A stretch of DNA of 64,000 bases. Source: Flagellimonas onchidii (GTDB lineage Bacteria; Bacteroidota; Bacteroidia; Flavobacteriales; Flavobacteriaceae). The notes below the pieces were generated by a model. It worked only from the letters and a program-made list of their open reading frames with translations. It had not been told where the DNA came from and searched no databases. Position 1 is the stretch's first letter. Every line of letters starts with the position of its first letter. The stretch lies in the NCBI RefSeq assembly GCF_004804315.1, contig NZ_SRXX01000008.1, positions 62,001-126,000 of the forward strand. Direction: 5' to 3'. Made by a program: the position numbers and the translations under genes. Positions 8,307 to 17,910 of this stretch are shown piece after piece.

Positions 8307-9623
8307 TTACTCCTGAATAGAAGGCCTTATCCATTCGTTATGGGAAAAATGCTTCCAAGGTACATTGGCTAAATCTACTTTGGGATCAATAAACTCATGG
8401 TATTTTCCTTGGTTTACCTTGACTTTATTGATGACAAAAACCTGAATATTCTGCCCTTTTTGTGCATATTCTTTTTTAAGACGCTGGGCGAATTGCCATG
8501 CGAAATCAGGATACGTGGCAACTTTTCGCTTCTGTTTCTTGGTCAAATAATCATTTAGGTTTACATATTCAGCCTTTTTAGTTGCAGTATCGACAACCTT
8601 GAACCGAATGTTTCCAGAACGGCTTCGAAGCATCATTCTCCAACTCAATCGATGTCCTTCCTCAGTCCAAAGTACATCATCTTTAAAAGTGTGGTGTCTA
8701 AGGGGCAAAAGAAGCTGGATGGTAAAATAAATGCTGAGCGCTGAAACAATCCATTTTGTATGTTTTGCAAGCTCTGATGAAGTCTCTATAGTTACAGTTT
8801 TGGGTTTCAAAAAAATGTTCCGAATGGTCTGGGGTGGAAAGAAAAAGACTGTGAACGCAAGTGATAAATACGGGAAAATCCCGATTTGAAAAACAATGCT
8901 GTTGAACAGATGGAAAAAAATGGAAAAACCAAATGCAATTTTTCGTGTGGGCTTCCACAATAGCGCTGGCACAATAAGCAAATCGAACACAATTCCGAAC
9001 ACACCCACAATTTTGTGCACCCATTTTTGTTGAAGCAAATCACCTATTAAAAAATAATCCTTTTTGGATTTCATCAATAATTCAACAATGCTAAAATCCA
9101 GCCAATCTGCATAAAGTTTTGCCACGGAAGCATATGTGTAAACAATAAATAGTTGCAAAATAATTGTCCATCGAACCCAATTGTGCATCGAATGTGAGCG
9201 ATGATTCGGATTTTGCTTTGCATCCCATGAATAATCCTTTCCGGCCGGAAAAAACGCCATGATATAAGCCAGAAGCATTAAAAGGTAATAATGATTGTTA
9301 TAAGACGTCTTTTGCATTAAATAAACAGCTGTCCACATGATGGCGAAAGCAAAGGCGCTGTACCGATACTTATATCCAATCGTTATTAATAAACCCAAGG
9401 TGCCCATAAGGGCAAAGTATATGTACATTCCATTATCTGGTAAGGGCTGTAGCCATTCAAACCCAATAAAGGAGAAAGTGAACTTTGGCTCTACAAGTGT
9501 CTTTCTAACCCATCCCGTAGCAATTGCTCCATAGCATTCCGCCGCAACCAACAATCCATAAAACACCCTAAAGACAATGAGTTGGGCATTGTCAATTTTC
9601 TTAAAAAGAAATGAGTTGAGCAT
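8307..9623 (-). CDS. HTTM-domain (vitamin K gamma-carboxylase-like) membrane protein
   Basis: A 438-residue polytopic inner-membrane protein with six or more hydrophobic segments between residues 12 and 270. Family marks are TSYNNHYYLLMLLAYIM near residue 110 and TYASVAKLYADWL near 165, typical of the HTTM domain shared with vitamin-K-dependent gamma-glutamyl carboxylase. The C-terminal 150 residues are soluble and carry the segment WRMMLRSRSGN. The true substrate of bacterial members is mostly unknown. Its start lies one base after the ribF stop, so it is very probably co-transcribed with, and translationally coupled to, ribF. Confidence 0.85.
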   Translation of the reverse strand: MLNSFLFKKIDNAQLIVFRVFYGLLVAAECYGAIATGWVRKTLVEPKFTFSFIGFEWLQPLPDNGMYIYFALMGTLGLLITIGYKYRYSAFAFAIMWTAVYLMQKTSYNNHYYLLMLLAYIMAFFPAGKDYSWDAKQNPNHRSHSMHNWVRWTIILQLFIVYTYASVAKLYADWLDFSIVELLMKSKKDYFLIGDLLQQKWVHKIVGVFGIVFDLLIVPALLWKPTRKIAFGFSIFFHLFNSIVFQIGIFPYLSLAFTVFFFPPQTIRNIFLKPKTVTIETSSELAKHTKWIVSALSIYFTIQLLLPLRHHTFKDDVLWTEEGHRLSWRMMLRSRSGNIRFKVVDTATKKAEYVNLNDYLTKKQKRKVATYPDFAWQFAQRLKKEYAQKGQNIQVFVINKVKVNQGKYHEFIDPKVDLANVPWKHFSHNEWIRPSIQE

Positions 9624-9624
9624 C

Positions 9625-10554
9625 TTATTTTGAAATTAACAATAATGATTGTACCCTGTCCTGTTTCAATTGCTCTTGAAGTTCCTCTATAGAATCAAAC
9701 TTGTGTTCATCCCGAATGCGATGAAGCAAGCTTACCTGTAGTTTTTTATCATACAAATTACCTTCAAAATCAAAAAAGTTAACCTCAATACTTTTTTCTT
9801 TGCCGGATACCGTTGGATTGAATCCGATGTTCATCATGCCAAAATATTCAGTTCCGTCAATTGTACTTTTTACCACATAGACTCCGTTTTTTGGAATGAG
9901 TTTATAATCCTCTGGTATGTGCAGGTTAGCCGTTGGAAAACCAAACTGTTTGCCCAGACCTTTTCCTCTCTTTATGGTTCCGGTAAGCATGTAAGGGTAG
10001 TTTAGGTAGCTATTGGCAGTGGTAATATCGCCATCCAATAATGCATTCCGTATTTTGGTGGAGCTTACCGACACTTCATCTATTTCTTGGGCGGGTATTT
10101 CCTCTACGTCAAAATCGAGTGTATTTCCGAATGCGATAAGATCTTGAATATTAGCATTTCGGTTTCGCCCAAATCTATGGTCATACCCGATGATGATTTT
10201 TTTGGTCTTTAAACTATTCACCAAGATATCCCGCACAAATTCCGTTGCGGAAAGCCGCGAGAAATCTTTTGTAAAGGGATGGATTATCAAATAATCTAGC
10301 CCAATGGATTCCAAAATCTGGATTTTTTCATCCAACGTATTCAGCAATTTTATATCGGTGTCTTTTTGTAAAACCATCCTAGGATGCGGAAAGAAGGTTA
10401 ATACCGTAGACTTTAAGCCATTTTTTTTGGCATTATTTGTGAGGCGTTCCAATATCTTGCGGTGACCCAAGTGAACTCCATCAAATGTGCCTATTGTTAC
10501 GGCCGTTTGGAATAGGTTTTTGGAAAACTGTGAGATGCCTTGGATAGTTGTCAC
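9625..10554 (-). CDS. ribF: Bifunctional riboflavin kinase/FMN adenylyltransferase
   Basis: A 309-residue RibF of normal length. The N-terminal nucleotidyltransferase domain has GTFDGVHLGHRKIL (residues about 22-35, HxGH-type motif) and GYDHRFGRNR. The C-terminal flavokinase domain starts at KRGKGLGKQFGFPTANL and contains NGVYVVKS and MNIGFNPTV. It converts riboflavin to FMN and FAD in the cytoplasm. The start is GTG at 10554; no in-frame ATG lies close by. It is divergent from the metalloprotease gene that starts at 10610. Confidence 0.95.
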   Translation of the reverse strand: MTTIQGISQFSKNLFQTAVTIGTFDGVHLGHRKILERLTNNAKKNGLKSTVLTFFPHPRMVLQKDTDIKLLNTLDEKIQILESIGLDYLIIHPFTKDFSRLSATEFVRDILVNSLKTKKIIIGYDHRFGRNRNANIQDLIAFGNTLDFDVEEIPAQEIDEVSVSSTKIRNALLDGDITTANSYLNYPYMLTGTIKRGKGLGKQFGFPTANLHIPEDYKLIPKNGVYVVKSTIDGTEYFGMMNIGFNPTVSGKEKSIEVNFFDFEGNLYDKKLQVSLLHRIRDEHKFDSIEELQEQLKQDRVQSLLLISK

Positions 10555-10609
10555 GTAATCAAGAAAATAAAAAAGGCTATTTTTGAATTTGACTTATGCC
10601 CCAATGTGT

Positions 10610-13600
10610 ATGAAAGCTAAATTACACCTTGTTTCTTCAATAACCATATTTTTTACGTGCTTTTGTGCATATGCACAACAAGGGTATTGGGAACCCATTC
10701 CTAAAAAATCCAAATTCAAGAGTGCGTCAATAAGGGATATGGGCAAGGCAAAAGGAGTCTTTTCTCTTAATGATGCCCTTTTTTCAGAACAACTGAAGCG
10801 CTCAAATACATCCAAAAGTGGTGCACAAACCACTTATCTTCCTAATGAGACTGGGAAGATGGTTCCATTTGCCTTAAAGGAAACACCCGTGTTGAATCCC
10901 GAACTGGCAAGGAAATATCCGAGCATAAAATCATATTCAGGAACAAGTTTGGATGGTGAATATAAGGTTAAGCTCAGTAGCTCGCACAAGGGGTTGCAAA
11001 GTATGATTGTGAACCGGTTAAACCATGAAACTACTTTTATGGAACCTTTGTCCAATAAAAAAGGGGCTTATGTGGTATATCAAAAAGGCAGAAAAGATGC
11101 TTTTGAGTGTAAGACTGAAAGCTTGAAACAAAACCTTGAAAAGAAACTAAATCAAAGTGTGCAAAAGACCATTGTTCCTTTAGTAGGTGATCAGTTATTA
11201 CGAAAATTCCGAATTGCGGTCTCTACGACCGGAGAGTATACTGATTTTCATGGAGGTGCCGTGGCAGATGCTTTAGCCGCTATTAATGCCACATTAACAA
11301 GGGTAAATCAGGTTTTTGAAACAGACTTGGGAGTCACCTTGGAGTTGGTGGCAAACAATGATGAGATAATTTTCACAAATGCCGAGACCGATCCCTACAA
11401 TGGCAACTTAAATGCCCAAGTACAAAGTACGCTTACTTCAACAATAGGAGAGGAGAACTATGATGTTGGGCACCTTTTTAACAAGGTTGAAGATTCATCC
11501 CAAAATAACGGGAACGCCGGATTTATTGGCTCCGTATGCGTGGATAATAGAAAGGGTAGTGCATTTTCTTCGGCCTCAGAGCCAGAAGGAGATGTTTTTG
11601 ATATAGATTTTGTCTCTCACGAACTTGGGCATCAATTTGGTGCCAATCATACATGGTCCTTCGAATCTGAAGGAACTGGTGTACAGGCGGAACCAGCTAG
11701 CGGAACAACCATAATGGGGTATGCGGGGATTGTTCCTGGTAATAATGTTGCTCCAAATGGGAGTGATTATTTCCATTATCACAGTATTTTGCAGATATCA
11801 AACTATTTACAAACAGTTTCTTGCGCTCAGACCACAGCACTTACTAATGTGCCTCCCGTTATTACTCCCATGGGAGATTATATTATTCCAAGAGGTACGG
11901 CATTTGTGCTGGAAGGTTCGGCTAGCGATAGTGATGTTTCAGATGTGCTTTCATATACTTGGGAGCAGATTGATAACGGAGTGGTGACTACAACTAATTT
12001 TGGTCCGGACAACCCCAGTGGAGCCAATTTTAGATCACTGCCTCCCAGCGCTGATACTTCAAGATATTTTCCTAGACTGTCGAGGGTTTTGGAAGGGAGT
12101 CTTACCCAGACATCGCCTGAAACCAATGAAGCTTGGGAAACAGTTTCCAACGTAGAGCGCAATATGCAATTCGCACTAACTGTTAGAGACAATGCTTCCG
12201 GAGGGGGACAGGTAGTTTCAGATGTGTTGGATGTACAGATTATTAAATCGGCAGGACCTTTTACAGTAACTTCTCAAGCTTCAAATGAAACGTATGAGGC
12301 GGGATCCATTCAACAGGTGACTTGGGATGTGGCACAAACCAATATTCTGCCTATTGATGCAAAGACGGTAGATGTTTTCTTGTCTTTGGATGGTGGAGTT
12401 ACTTTTCCTATTACACTTGCAGATGATACCTTGAACGATGGAAGTGAGGATATTCTGTTGCCTGGTGACGCAACAAGCAATGCCAGAATAATGGTCAAGG
12501 CCAGCGACAATGTTTTTTTTGCTGTAAATGCCGCGGACTTTACTATTCAAGAATCGCAAATGGTGCTGAGTTTCCAAGAGCTATCATATCAAGTATGCCA
12601 ACCGAACAATTTGGTAATCCCGTTTACATATAACACGTTTACAGGTTTTGGTGAAACTTCGACCTTTTCTGTTTCCGGATTGCCCGCTGGAGTTACGGAA
12701 TCCTTTTCGCCTACTCAGGCAAGTGCCGATGAGACGGCTGTTGATTTGACCCTTTCGAATACTGCTGCTGCTACCCCAGGTTCATACGCTATTACTGTTA
12801 CCGCGACATCAGCATCGATAACCAAAAATATTCCTTTGACCCTTGTTATAAATGATGGAAGCTTCTTAGATGTTGTGTTGTCATCTCCCATAGACTCGGA
12901 AGCTAACACTGCAATAAACCCTTTCTTTCAATGGGAGAATAATGACTTGTACTCAAATTATGATTTGGAAATCGCTACGGATGTGGGTTTTGCCAATATT
13001 GTGGAGTCAACTTCAGGTCCTTTTAATTTTTATCAGAGCGCTAGTTTATTACCGGAGACCGAATATTTTTGGCGGGTTAGGCCAAGCAATAATTGTGGGA
13101 GCGGAACTTTTGGAGCCCCATTCAGCTTCACCACCAATCAGTCTGATTGCAAAAACTTAAACCCAAATGGATTACCTCTAGAAATACCATCTATTGGCAC
13201 TCCAACCGAAAGGTCATCGGTCCACATTTTTGAAGATTTAAAAGTTTTTGATGTAAATGTGAGTATAGAGTTGACCCATACATTTTTAGAAGATTTGATT
13301 ATTGATTTGATTTCACCTTCTGGAACAAGGGTGGCATTGATTTCCAGAGCTTGTGGGGATGAAAACAACATCAATGCTGTATTTGATGACGATGGTAGCA
13401 CCATAACTTGTTCCGGTAATCCAGCAATTTCAGGCACGGTTGCTCCACTAGGGTCATTATCTTCTCTAAATGGTGAATCCACACTTGGTGAATGGGTTTT
13501 GGAGATTAGAGATACTGCATCCAATGATGGAGGCTCTTTAGTGGCCTTTTCACTAGAAATCTGCGCTGAGGGGGCCTTTAGACCAGATGATGATGAAGAT

Positions 13601-14398
13601 GGTGTTTTTGATGATGGTGATGATCTTTGTTTGGGAACACCTAAAGGTGTTGAAGTTGACACCAATGGTTGTCCTGTAAATAGGTTTCCTTCGGATAATT
13701 TTACCCTCCAAATCCAGAGTGAAAGCTGTAGAAACAACAATGATGGCTCGGTGATTATTACGGCTGTGGACAATACTATAAATTATAACGCTGTTTTAAC
13801 CGGTCCGGCAACAGACAATGTTGAATTCACTGACACGCATACCTTTCAGAACTTAGGAGCTGGGAATTATACCCTTTGCATAACAGGAACCCTTGATGCC
13901 ATTGAATACAAGGAAGTATGTTTTGATTTGGTGATTTCTGAACCAGAGTCGTTATCCACGTTTGCTACGGTTCAAGGGAGCTCGTTAAATCTATCGTTAA
14001 ATGGGGGGGCTTTTTATAATATTGAACTCAATGGATTGGTAACACAGACATTGGATTCTGAAATTCAACTGGAGCTAAAAGAAGGACTTAACACGCTTAA
14101 GGTATCCACCAATTTACCTTGCCAAGGAACGTATGAAGATACATTCTTCATTTCTTCTAAATCAATTCTATATAGAGATGCGGTAGATGCCCATAAAAGA
14201 AAAGTCTTTCTTAATGGCTTTGCTGGGAATTTGGATGTGCAGGTATTTTCATCGAATGGACAATTGGTGTTGAAAACTAAAAAGCAGGTAAATGGGAATG
14301 ATCTTGAATTGGATTTTTCAGGATTCCAAACTGGGGTTTACTATATGCGTATTCACGGAACAGGTTTAAAAGAGGAGTTTAAATTGATCAAGGAATGA
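10610..14398 (+). CDS. Secreted reprolysin-like zinc metalloprotease with P domain and T9SS sorting domain
   Basis: A 1262-residue secreted protease. A signal peptide (MKAKLHLVSSITIFFTCFCAYA) supports the ATG at 10610 over the upstream TTG at 10583. A propeptide-like region precedes the catalytic domain, whose zinc motif is HELGHQFGANH (His337, Glu338, His341, His347), followed by the Met-turn IMGYAG, as in reprolysin-type metzincins. Downstream are beta-sandwich domains, a proprotein-convertase P domain (about residues 850-985, DLIIDLISPSGT and LGEWVLEIRDTA), a short Ca-binding TSP3-like stretch (DDDEDGVFDDGDDLC) and a T9SS type A sorting domain ending GVYYMRIHGTG-LKEEFKLIKE. The P domain may be a substrate or stability module. 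Confidence 0.9.
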   Translation: MKAKLHLVSSITIFFTCFCAYAQQGYWEPIPKKSKFKSASIRDMGKAKGVFSLNDALFSEQLKRSNTSKSGAQTTYLPNETGKMVPFALKETPVLNPELARKYPSIKSYSGTSLDGEYKVKLSSSHKGLQSMIVNRLNHETTFMEPLSNKKGAYVVYQKGRKDAFECKTESLKQNLEKKLNQSVQKTIVPLVGDQLLRKFRIAVSTTGEYTDFHGGAVADALAAINATLTRVNQVFETDLGVTLELVANNDEIIFTNAETDPYNGNLNAQVQSTLTSTIGEENYDVGHLFNKVEDSSQNNGNAGFIGSVCVDNRKGSAFSSASEPEGDVFDIDFVSHELGHQFGANHTWSFESEGTGVQAEPASGTTIMGYAGIVPGNNVAPNGSDYFHYHSILQISNYLQTVSCAQTTALTNVPPVITPMGDYIIPRGTAFVLEGSASDSDVSDVLSYTWEQIDNGVVTTTNFGPDNPSGANFRSLPPSADTSRYFPRLSRVLEGSLTQTSPETNEAWETVSNVERNMQFALTVRDNASGGGQVVSDVLDVQIIKSAGPFTVTSQASNETYEAGSIQQVTWDVAQTNILPIDAKTVDVFLSLDGGVTFPITLADDTLNDGSEDILLPGDATSNARIMVKASDNVFFAVNAADFTIQESQMVLSFQELSYQVCQPNNLVIPFTYNTFTGFGETSTFSVSGLPAGVTESFSPTQASADETAVDLTLSNTAAATPGSYAITVTATSASITKNIPLTLVINDGSFLDVVLSSPIDSEANTAINPFFQWENNDLYSNYDLEIATDVGFANIVESTSGPFNFYQSASLLPETEYFWRVRPSNNCGSGTFGAPFSFTTNQSDCKNLNPNGLPLEIPSIGTPTERSSVHIFEDLKVFDVNVSIELTHTFLEDLIIDLISPSGTRVALISRACGDENNINAVFDDDGSTITCSGNPAISGTVAPLGSLSSLNGESTLGEWVLEIRDTASNDGGSLVAFSLEICAEGAFRPDDDEDGVFDDGDDLCLGTPKGVEVDTNGCPVNRFPSDNFTLQIQSESCRNNNDGSVIITAVDNTINYNAVLTGPATDNVEFTDTHTFQNLGAGNYTLCITGTLDAIEYKEVCFDLVISEPESLSTFATVQGSSLNLSLNGGAFYNIELNGLVTQTLDSEIQLELKEGLNTLKVSTNLPCQGTYEDTFFISSKSILYRDAVDAHKRKVFLNGFAGNLDVQVFSSNGQLVLKTKKQVNGNDLELDFSGFQTGVYYMRIHGTGLKEEFKLIKE

Positions 14399-15078
14399 AG
14401 CGGTTTTTTTTATGTTTAGGAATATTGGGACTTGTATGTTCGTGTGGAAGTGATGACCCTCCTCCAGCGCCTGTAGGTGCCAATTTGGTTTTTCCTGACC
14501 AAAACTCGGAATGCACAACAGGAACTAGTGTAAGCGAAACGCTTAGCCAAGTTACTTTTAGTTGGCAGGCTTCTGCAAATACTGATAGCTACACGTTAAA
14601 TGCGGTCAACCTTGATACCAATGTGCCTCAAACTATTTCCACAGCGGCGACTTCTGCAAGCCTGTCCATTGCCAAGGGAGCACCATATTCGTGGTCAGTT
14701 ACCTCTCGGAACACAAGATCGGATCAAGTGGCCTCAAGCGAAACATGGTTGTTCTATAATGCAGGTTCCCAAACAACGTATGCTCCTTTTTCGGCACAAT
14801 TGGTAAGTCCGGTTTCTGGGTCAACGGTTCAAAAAAGTCTGGAAAACGAGGTGGTCTTAATGTGGCAAGGGGCAGATGTAGAGAATGATATTACAGCGTA
14901 TGAAGTTTTCTTCTCCACGGAAACCAATCCAACTACACCAGTGGGAACCACTGCTTCTGGAGTGATGGAATTAAACGTAGGGGTTACATCTGGAACGGTG
15001 TATTATTGGAAAGTTGTTACCACCGATTCCCGAGGGAACAGCTCTGATTCTGGGGTTTTTGAATTTAGGGTATTTTAA
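14395..15078 (+). CDS. Lipoprotein with two fibronectin type III-like domains
   Basis: A 227-residue protein that starts MKRFFLCLGILGLVCSCGS, a lipoprotein signal with lipobox LVCSC. Two beta-sandwich domains of fibronectin III type follow. The first has TFSWQASANTDSYTL and the second has VVLMWQGADVENDITAYEVFFST and GTVYYWKVVTTDSRGN. Its ATG overlaps the protease stop by 4 nt (ATGA), so the two genes are translationally coupled. It may hold the protease or its substrate at the outer membrane, but this is only inferred. No catalytic motif is visible. Confidence 0.8.
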   Translation: MKRFFLCLGILGLVCSCGSDDPPPAPVGANLVFPDQNSECTTGTSVSETLSQVTFSWQASANTDSYTLNAVNLDTNVPQTISTAATSASLSIAKGAPYSWSVTSRNTRSDQVASSETWLFYNAGSQTTYAPFSAQLVSPVSGSTVQKSLENEVVLMWQGADVENDITAYEVFFSTETNPTTPVGTTASGVMELNVGVTSGTVYYWKVVTTDSRGNSSDSGVFEFRVF

Positions 15079-15080
15079 GG

Positions 15081-15713
15081 TTAAGAGCCGTTAAATTGGT
15101 TCATGGTATTTTTAACGCCTGAAAAGATAAAGGAACGGATTAAATCTGTCGATTTTTGTAGCCCTTCTGAAAGCGCTTTTATCTCATCCTCGTTCCATTG
15201 ACCAAGGACGTAATCTACCTGCCTTCCCTTGTTGAAATCAGCTCCAACACCGAATCTAAACCTGTTGTATTGTGTGGTTTGCAAAGTGTTTTGCACATCT
15301 TTTAAGCCATTATGGCCTCCATCACTACCTTTAGTTTTTAAGCGTAATGTGCCAAAGGGCAAATTGATATCATCGGTAATGATCAATACATTTTCCAAAG
15401 GGATTTTCTCTTTTTCCATCCAGTATTTTACCGCTTTACCGCTTAAGTTCATATAGGTAGAAGGTTTAAGGCAAAGGATACTTCTTCCTTTGTGCTTAAA
15501 AGAAGCTACTGAACCTAATTTTGCACTTTCAAAGGAAAAATCCTCTTCGCCTGAAAGAAATTCCAATACTTTAAACCCAATATTATGCCTAGTTTCTTCG
15601 TACTCACTTCCAATATTTCCAAGTCCGACAATAAGAAATTTTTTCATGCTATCTGTTTCTTGTAATAATGGTTGCGATTTTCCAAAAAGTAGTGTTTTGA
15701 TGAGTTGGAGCAT
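15081..15713 (-). CDS. pth: Peptidyl-tRNA hydrolase
   Basis: A Pth of about 210 residues. The core begins KKFLIVGLGNIGSEYEETRHNIGF, where the histidine of TRHNIGF is the catalytic base, and contains LKPSTYMNLSGKAV, ITDDINLPFG and GSDGGHNGLKDV. It frees peptides from tRNA that drops off ribosomes. The start is uncertain: ATG 15713 gives a short N-terminal extension of the kind common in this family; ATG 15734 and ATG 15647 are also in frame. A TATTTTTG sequence at 15732-15739 on this strand could be its -7 element, which would favour 15713 or 15647. Confidence 0.93.
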   Translation of the reverse strand: MLQLIKTLLFGKSQPLLQETDSMKKFLIVGLGNIGSEYEETRHNIGFKVLEFLSGEEDFSFESAKLGSVASFKHKGRSILCLKPSTYMNLSGKAVKYWMEKEKIPLENVLIITDDINLPFGTLRLKTKGSDGGHNGLKDVQNTLQTTQYNRFRFGVGADFNKGRQVDYVLGQWNEDEIKALSEGLQKSTDLIRSFIFSGVKNTMNQFNGS

Positions 15714-15742
15714 GGAGTATTTCCGTTTGTCCAAAAATACAA

Positions 15743-15783
15743 AAGCATCCCAAACTCCATGTAATCATAAAGTTGGGATGCTT
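15743..15783 (-). terminator. Terminator downstream of rplY
   Basis: A perfect 11-bp inverted repeat (AAGCATCCCAA at 15743-15753, TTGGGATGCTT at 15773-15783) is followed on the minus strand by a T-rich tract. It lies 22 nt after the rplY stop and would separate it from pth. Confidence 0.7.
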
Positions 15784-15804
15784 AAATGATATGTTTCAGA
15801 GAAA

Positions 15805-16452
15805 CTACTCGGTAGCTTCAGCTGCCGGAGCTGCATCCGCACCTTCTGCTGCTGCGGTTCCTTCTGCACCTTCTTCAGTTTCTTCTTCTTCCTCATCATC
15901 AACCGAAGTTCTAGAGGCTTTAACCTGAACTACAGCTGTGCTATTTGGGTGAAGAATGGTATAATCGTCATTCAAAAGTGTTTCCACAGCGATGGTACCA
16001 CCGATTCGTAGTTTTGAAATGTCTACGGTGATAAAATCAGGTAACAAATCTGGAAGTGCCTTAACGGAAAGTTTTCTTTTTCTGAAAAGTAAACGACCAC
16101 CGTTTCTAACACCTGGAGAGTTACCCTCCAAGCGGACAGGAATATTCATGGTTACAGGCTTGTCCTTGAACAACTGGTAAAAATCAATATGCAAAATTTT
16201 ATCCGTCACTGGGTGAAACTGGATGTCTTGCAATACCGCTTCAAACTTTTGGCCGTCTTCCAACTCAATCACAGCAGTGTGTGCGTTTGGGGTGTACACC
16301 AAATTTTTGAATGCTAGTTCATCAGCTGAAAAGTGCAATGGCTTATCCCCTCCGTACATCACGCAAGGAACCTTTCCAGCATTACGTAAGGCCTTGGTAG
16401 AAACCTTGCCCACGCTTTCTCTTTGAGATCCTTTGATAGTAATTGACTTCAT
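15805..16452 (-). CDS. rplY: 50S ribosomal protein L25 (general stress protein Ctc form)
   Basis: A 215-residue L25/Ctc protein. The N-terminal L25 domain (about residues 1-90) contains [19 protein letters not shown] and [10 protein letters not shown]. The TL5-like C-terminal beta domain follows with [20 protein letters not shown]. The last 40 or so residues are a low-complexity Glu/Ala tail, common in Bacteroidota L25. It binds 5S rRNA. It lies 19 nt after prs on the same strand, and the prs-rplY-pth order suggests a housekeeping operon with partial termination before pth. Confidence 0.94.
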   Translation of the reverse strand: MKSITIKGSQRESVGKVSTKALRNAGKVPCVMYGGDKPLHFSADELAFKNLVYTPNAHTAVIELEDGQKFEAVLQDIQFHPVTDKILHIDFYQLFKDKPVTMNIPVRLEGNSPGVRNGGRLLFRKRKLSVKALPDLLPDFITVDISKLRIGGTIAVETLLNDDYTILHPNSTAVVQVKASRTSVDDEEEEETEEGAEGTAAAEGADAAPAAEATE

Positions 16453-16471
16453 TGTAATATATAAAATTGAT

Positions 16472-17413
16472 TTACATTAAAAATTTTGATGATATAGAAG
16501 TATTATGGTGTACCCTATGCATAACATCGGCAAAAAGATCAGCACAGCCTAATACTTTTATCTTCTTTTGATCCTCGGCAACCGGAATGGAATCCGTTAC
16601 AATTAGCTCTGTCAGTTTTGATTTTTCAATGCGTTCATGCGCACTTCCAGATAACAGGCCATGGGTTGTAATTGCTCTTACACTCTTTGCTCCGCGTTCC
16701 ATCATCAAATCGGCGGCTTTGGTCAAAGTGCCGGCAGTATCAACCATATCATCGACCAATACCACATTTTTGCCTTTTACCTCACCAATCAACTCCATAT
16801 GCGAAATCACATTCGCCTTAGCGCGTTGCTTGTAACAAATGACCACGTCACTTTCCAATGCCTTGGAATAAGCATATGCTCTTTTAGACCCACCCATATC
16901 AGGTGATGCTATGCAAAGGTTATCTAGATTTAACTTTTTTAGATATGGTAAAAACAGAGTGGAGGCAAAAAGATGATCCACTGGCTTTTCAAAGAAACCC
17001 TGGATTTGATCCGCGTGCAAATCCATGGTAATGATTCTGGTGGCTCCCGCGGTTTCCAGCATTTTTGCCACTAATTTGGCCGCAATGGGAACTCGAGGTT
17101 TATCCTTTCTATCTTGCCTGGCCCACCCAAAATAGGGCATTACCGCTGTTATGTGCCTTGCAGAAGCTCTTTTGGCGGCATCCAGCATCAGCAGCATCTC
17201 CATTAAATTTTCAGGACCGGGATTGGTGGAACCTATGATAAAAATACGGGCCCCTCTTATGGATTCTTCAAAAGAAGGTTGGAATTCACCATCACTATAT
17301 CTAGAAAAATGTACCTTTCCAAGGCTTGCACCATAGGAGGAAGCAATTTTCTCACCAAGGGCGGTACTCTGGGTGCATGCAAAAAGTTTTGGTTCTGGAA
17401 CTTGGTACGCCAT
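16472..17413 (-). CDS. prs: Ribose-phosphate pyrophosphokinase
   Basis: A 313-residue PRPP synthetase of standard length. Visible motifs are [23 protein letters not shown] ATP-binding sequence, [19 protein letters not shown] (flexible loop), the [11 protein letters not shown] metal-binding segment, and the PRPP-binding loop [14 protein letters not shown]. It makes PRPP from ribose-5-phosphate and ATP for nucleotide, histidine and NAD synthesis. A candidate promoter lies 53 nt upstream. Confidence 0.96.
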   Translation of the reverse strand: MAYQVPEPKLFACTQSTALGEKIASSYGASLGKVHFSRYSDGEFQPSFEESIRGARIFIIGSTNPGPENLMEMLLMLDAAKRASARHITAVMPYFGWARQDRKDKPRVPIAAKLVAKMLETAGATRIITMDLHADQIQGFFEKPVDHLFASTLFLPYLKKLNLDNLCIASPDMGGSKRAYAYSKALESDVVICYKQRAKANVISHMELIGEVKGKNVVLVDDMVDTAGTLTKAADLMMERGAKSVRAITTHGLLSGSAHERIEKSKLTELIVTDSIPVAEDQKKIKVLGCADLFADVMHRVHHNTSISSKFLM

Positions 17414-17465
17414 TGTAATCTGTTGTCGACTAGATTATTAAATCTTCTTTTTTTCAAAAGAGGTG

Positions 17466-17473
17466 CAAATTTA
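17466..17473 (-). promoter_or_regulatory. Candidate -7 element of prs
   Basis: On the minus strand the sequence reads TAAATTTG, matching TAnnTTTG, 53 nt upstream of the prs start. A clear -33 TTTG was not found. Confidence 0.45.
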
Positions 17474-17513
17474 AAAATTAATTCGGGTTGCTAAAGGATT
17501 AATCAAGGTATTT

Positions 17514-17545
17514 TTGGTGGTAAACAAAATAATTTTTTAGCTTTG
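17514..17545 (+). promoter_or_regulatory. Candidate promoter of tRNA-Leu
   Basis: TTG at 17514-17516 and TAGCTTTG at 17538-17545, 21 nt apart, fit the Bacteroidota -33/-7 pattern. The expected start point is about 25 nt before the tRNA. Confidence 0.5.
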
Positions 17546-17577
17546 CAGTCCCATTTCAAAAAGGGAGTACAAATTTA

Positions 17578-17659
17578 GCCTTGGTGGCGGAATTGGTAGA
17601 CGCGCTGGATTCAAAATCCAGTTCTTTCGGGAGTGTGGGTTCGATTCCCACCCAAGGTA
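17578..17659 (+). tRNA. tRNA-Leu (anticodon CAA)
   Basis: The 82-nt sequence folds as a class II tRNA. The acceptor stem is GCCTTGG with CCAAGGT, a G-T pair at the first position. The D-loop contains AATTGGTAGA. The anticodon stem CTGGA/TCCAG encloses TTCAAAA with anticodon CAA at 17612-17614. A variable arm precedes the T-arm GTGGG-TTCGATT-CCCAC, and the discriminator base is A. CCA is not encoded. It reads UUG codons. Confidence 0.95.
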
Positions 17660-17667
17660 CTTCAAAT

Positions 17668-17699
17668 AAAAGGTCGAGATTTAAATCTCGACCTTTTTT
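17668..17699 (+). terminator. Terminator of the tRNA-Leu transcript
   Basis: A perfect 15-bp palindrome centred between 17682 and 17683, containing AGGTCGAGATTT and AAATCTCGACCT, is followed by a run of T. It starts nine bases after the tRNA. Confidence 0.9.
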
Positions 17700-17910
17700 G
17701 TTTGATAGCAACCCGATCAAATTTCTTCGTAATGAAAAGAAAGTGGATCTATTATTGTGTTTGGGAAAGGTTATCAAAACGTTTTAAAATCGACAATGGG
17801 CTAACTTTTATATTTCAATAAATAACTTTGTGGGAAAGAGTTCATTATTGGAAATTCTTTTTCACCAATTAACGATGATTTGATCCAAAGCATAAAATCT
17901 CACATTTACC

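Noticed and set aside
17556..17777. Minus-strand frame across the tRNA with a WVGIEPT-like translation
   Set aside because: This is the well-known false protein read from the antisense strand of a tRNA gene.
17581..17821. Plus-strand frames starting in the tRNA-Leu
   Set aside because: They are translations of the tRNA and its terminator, without coding character.
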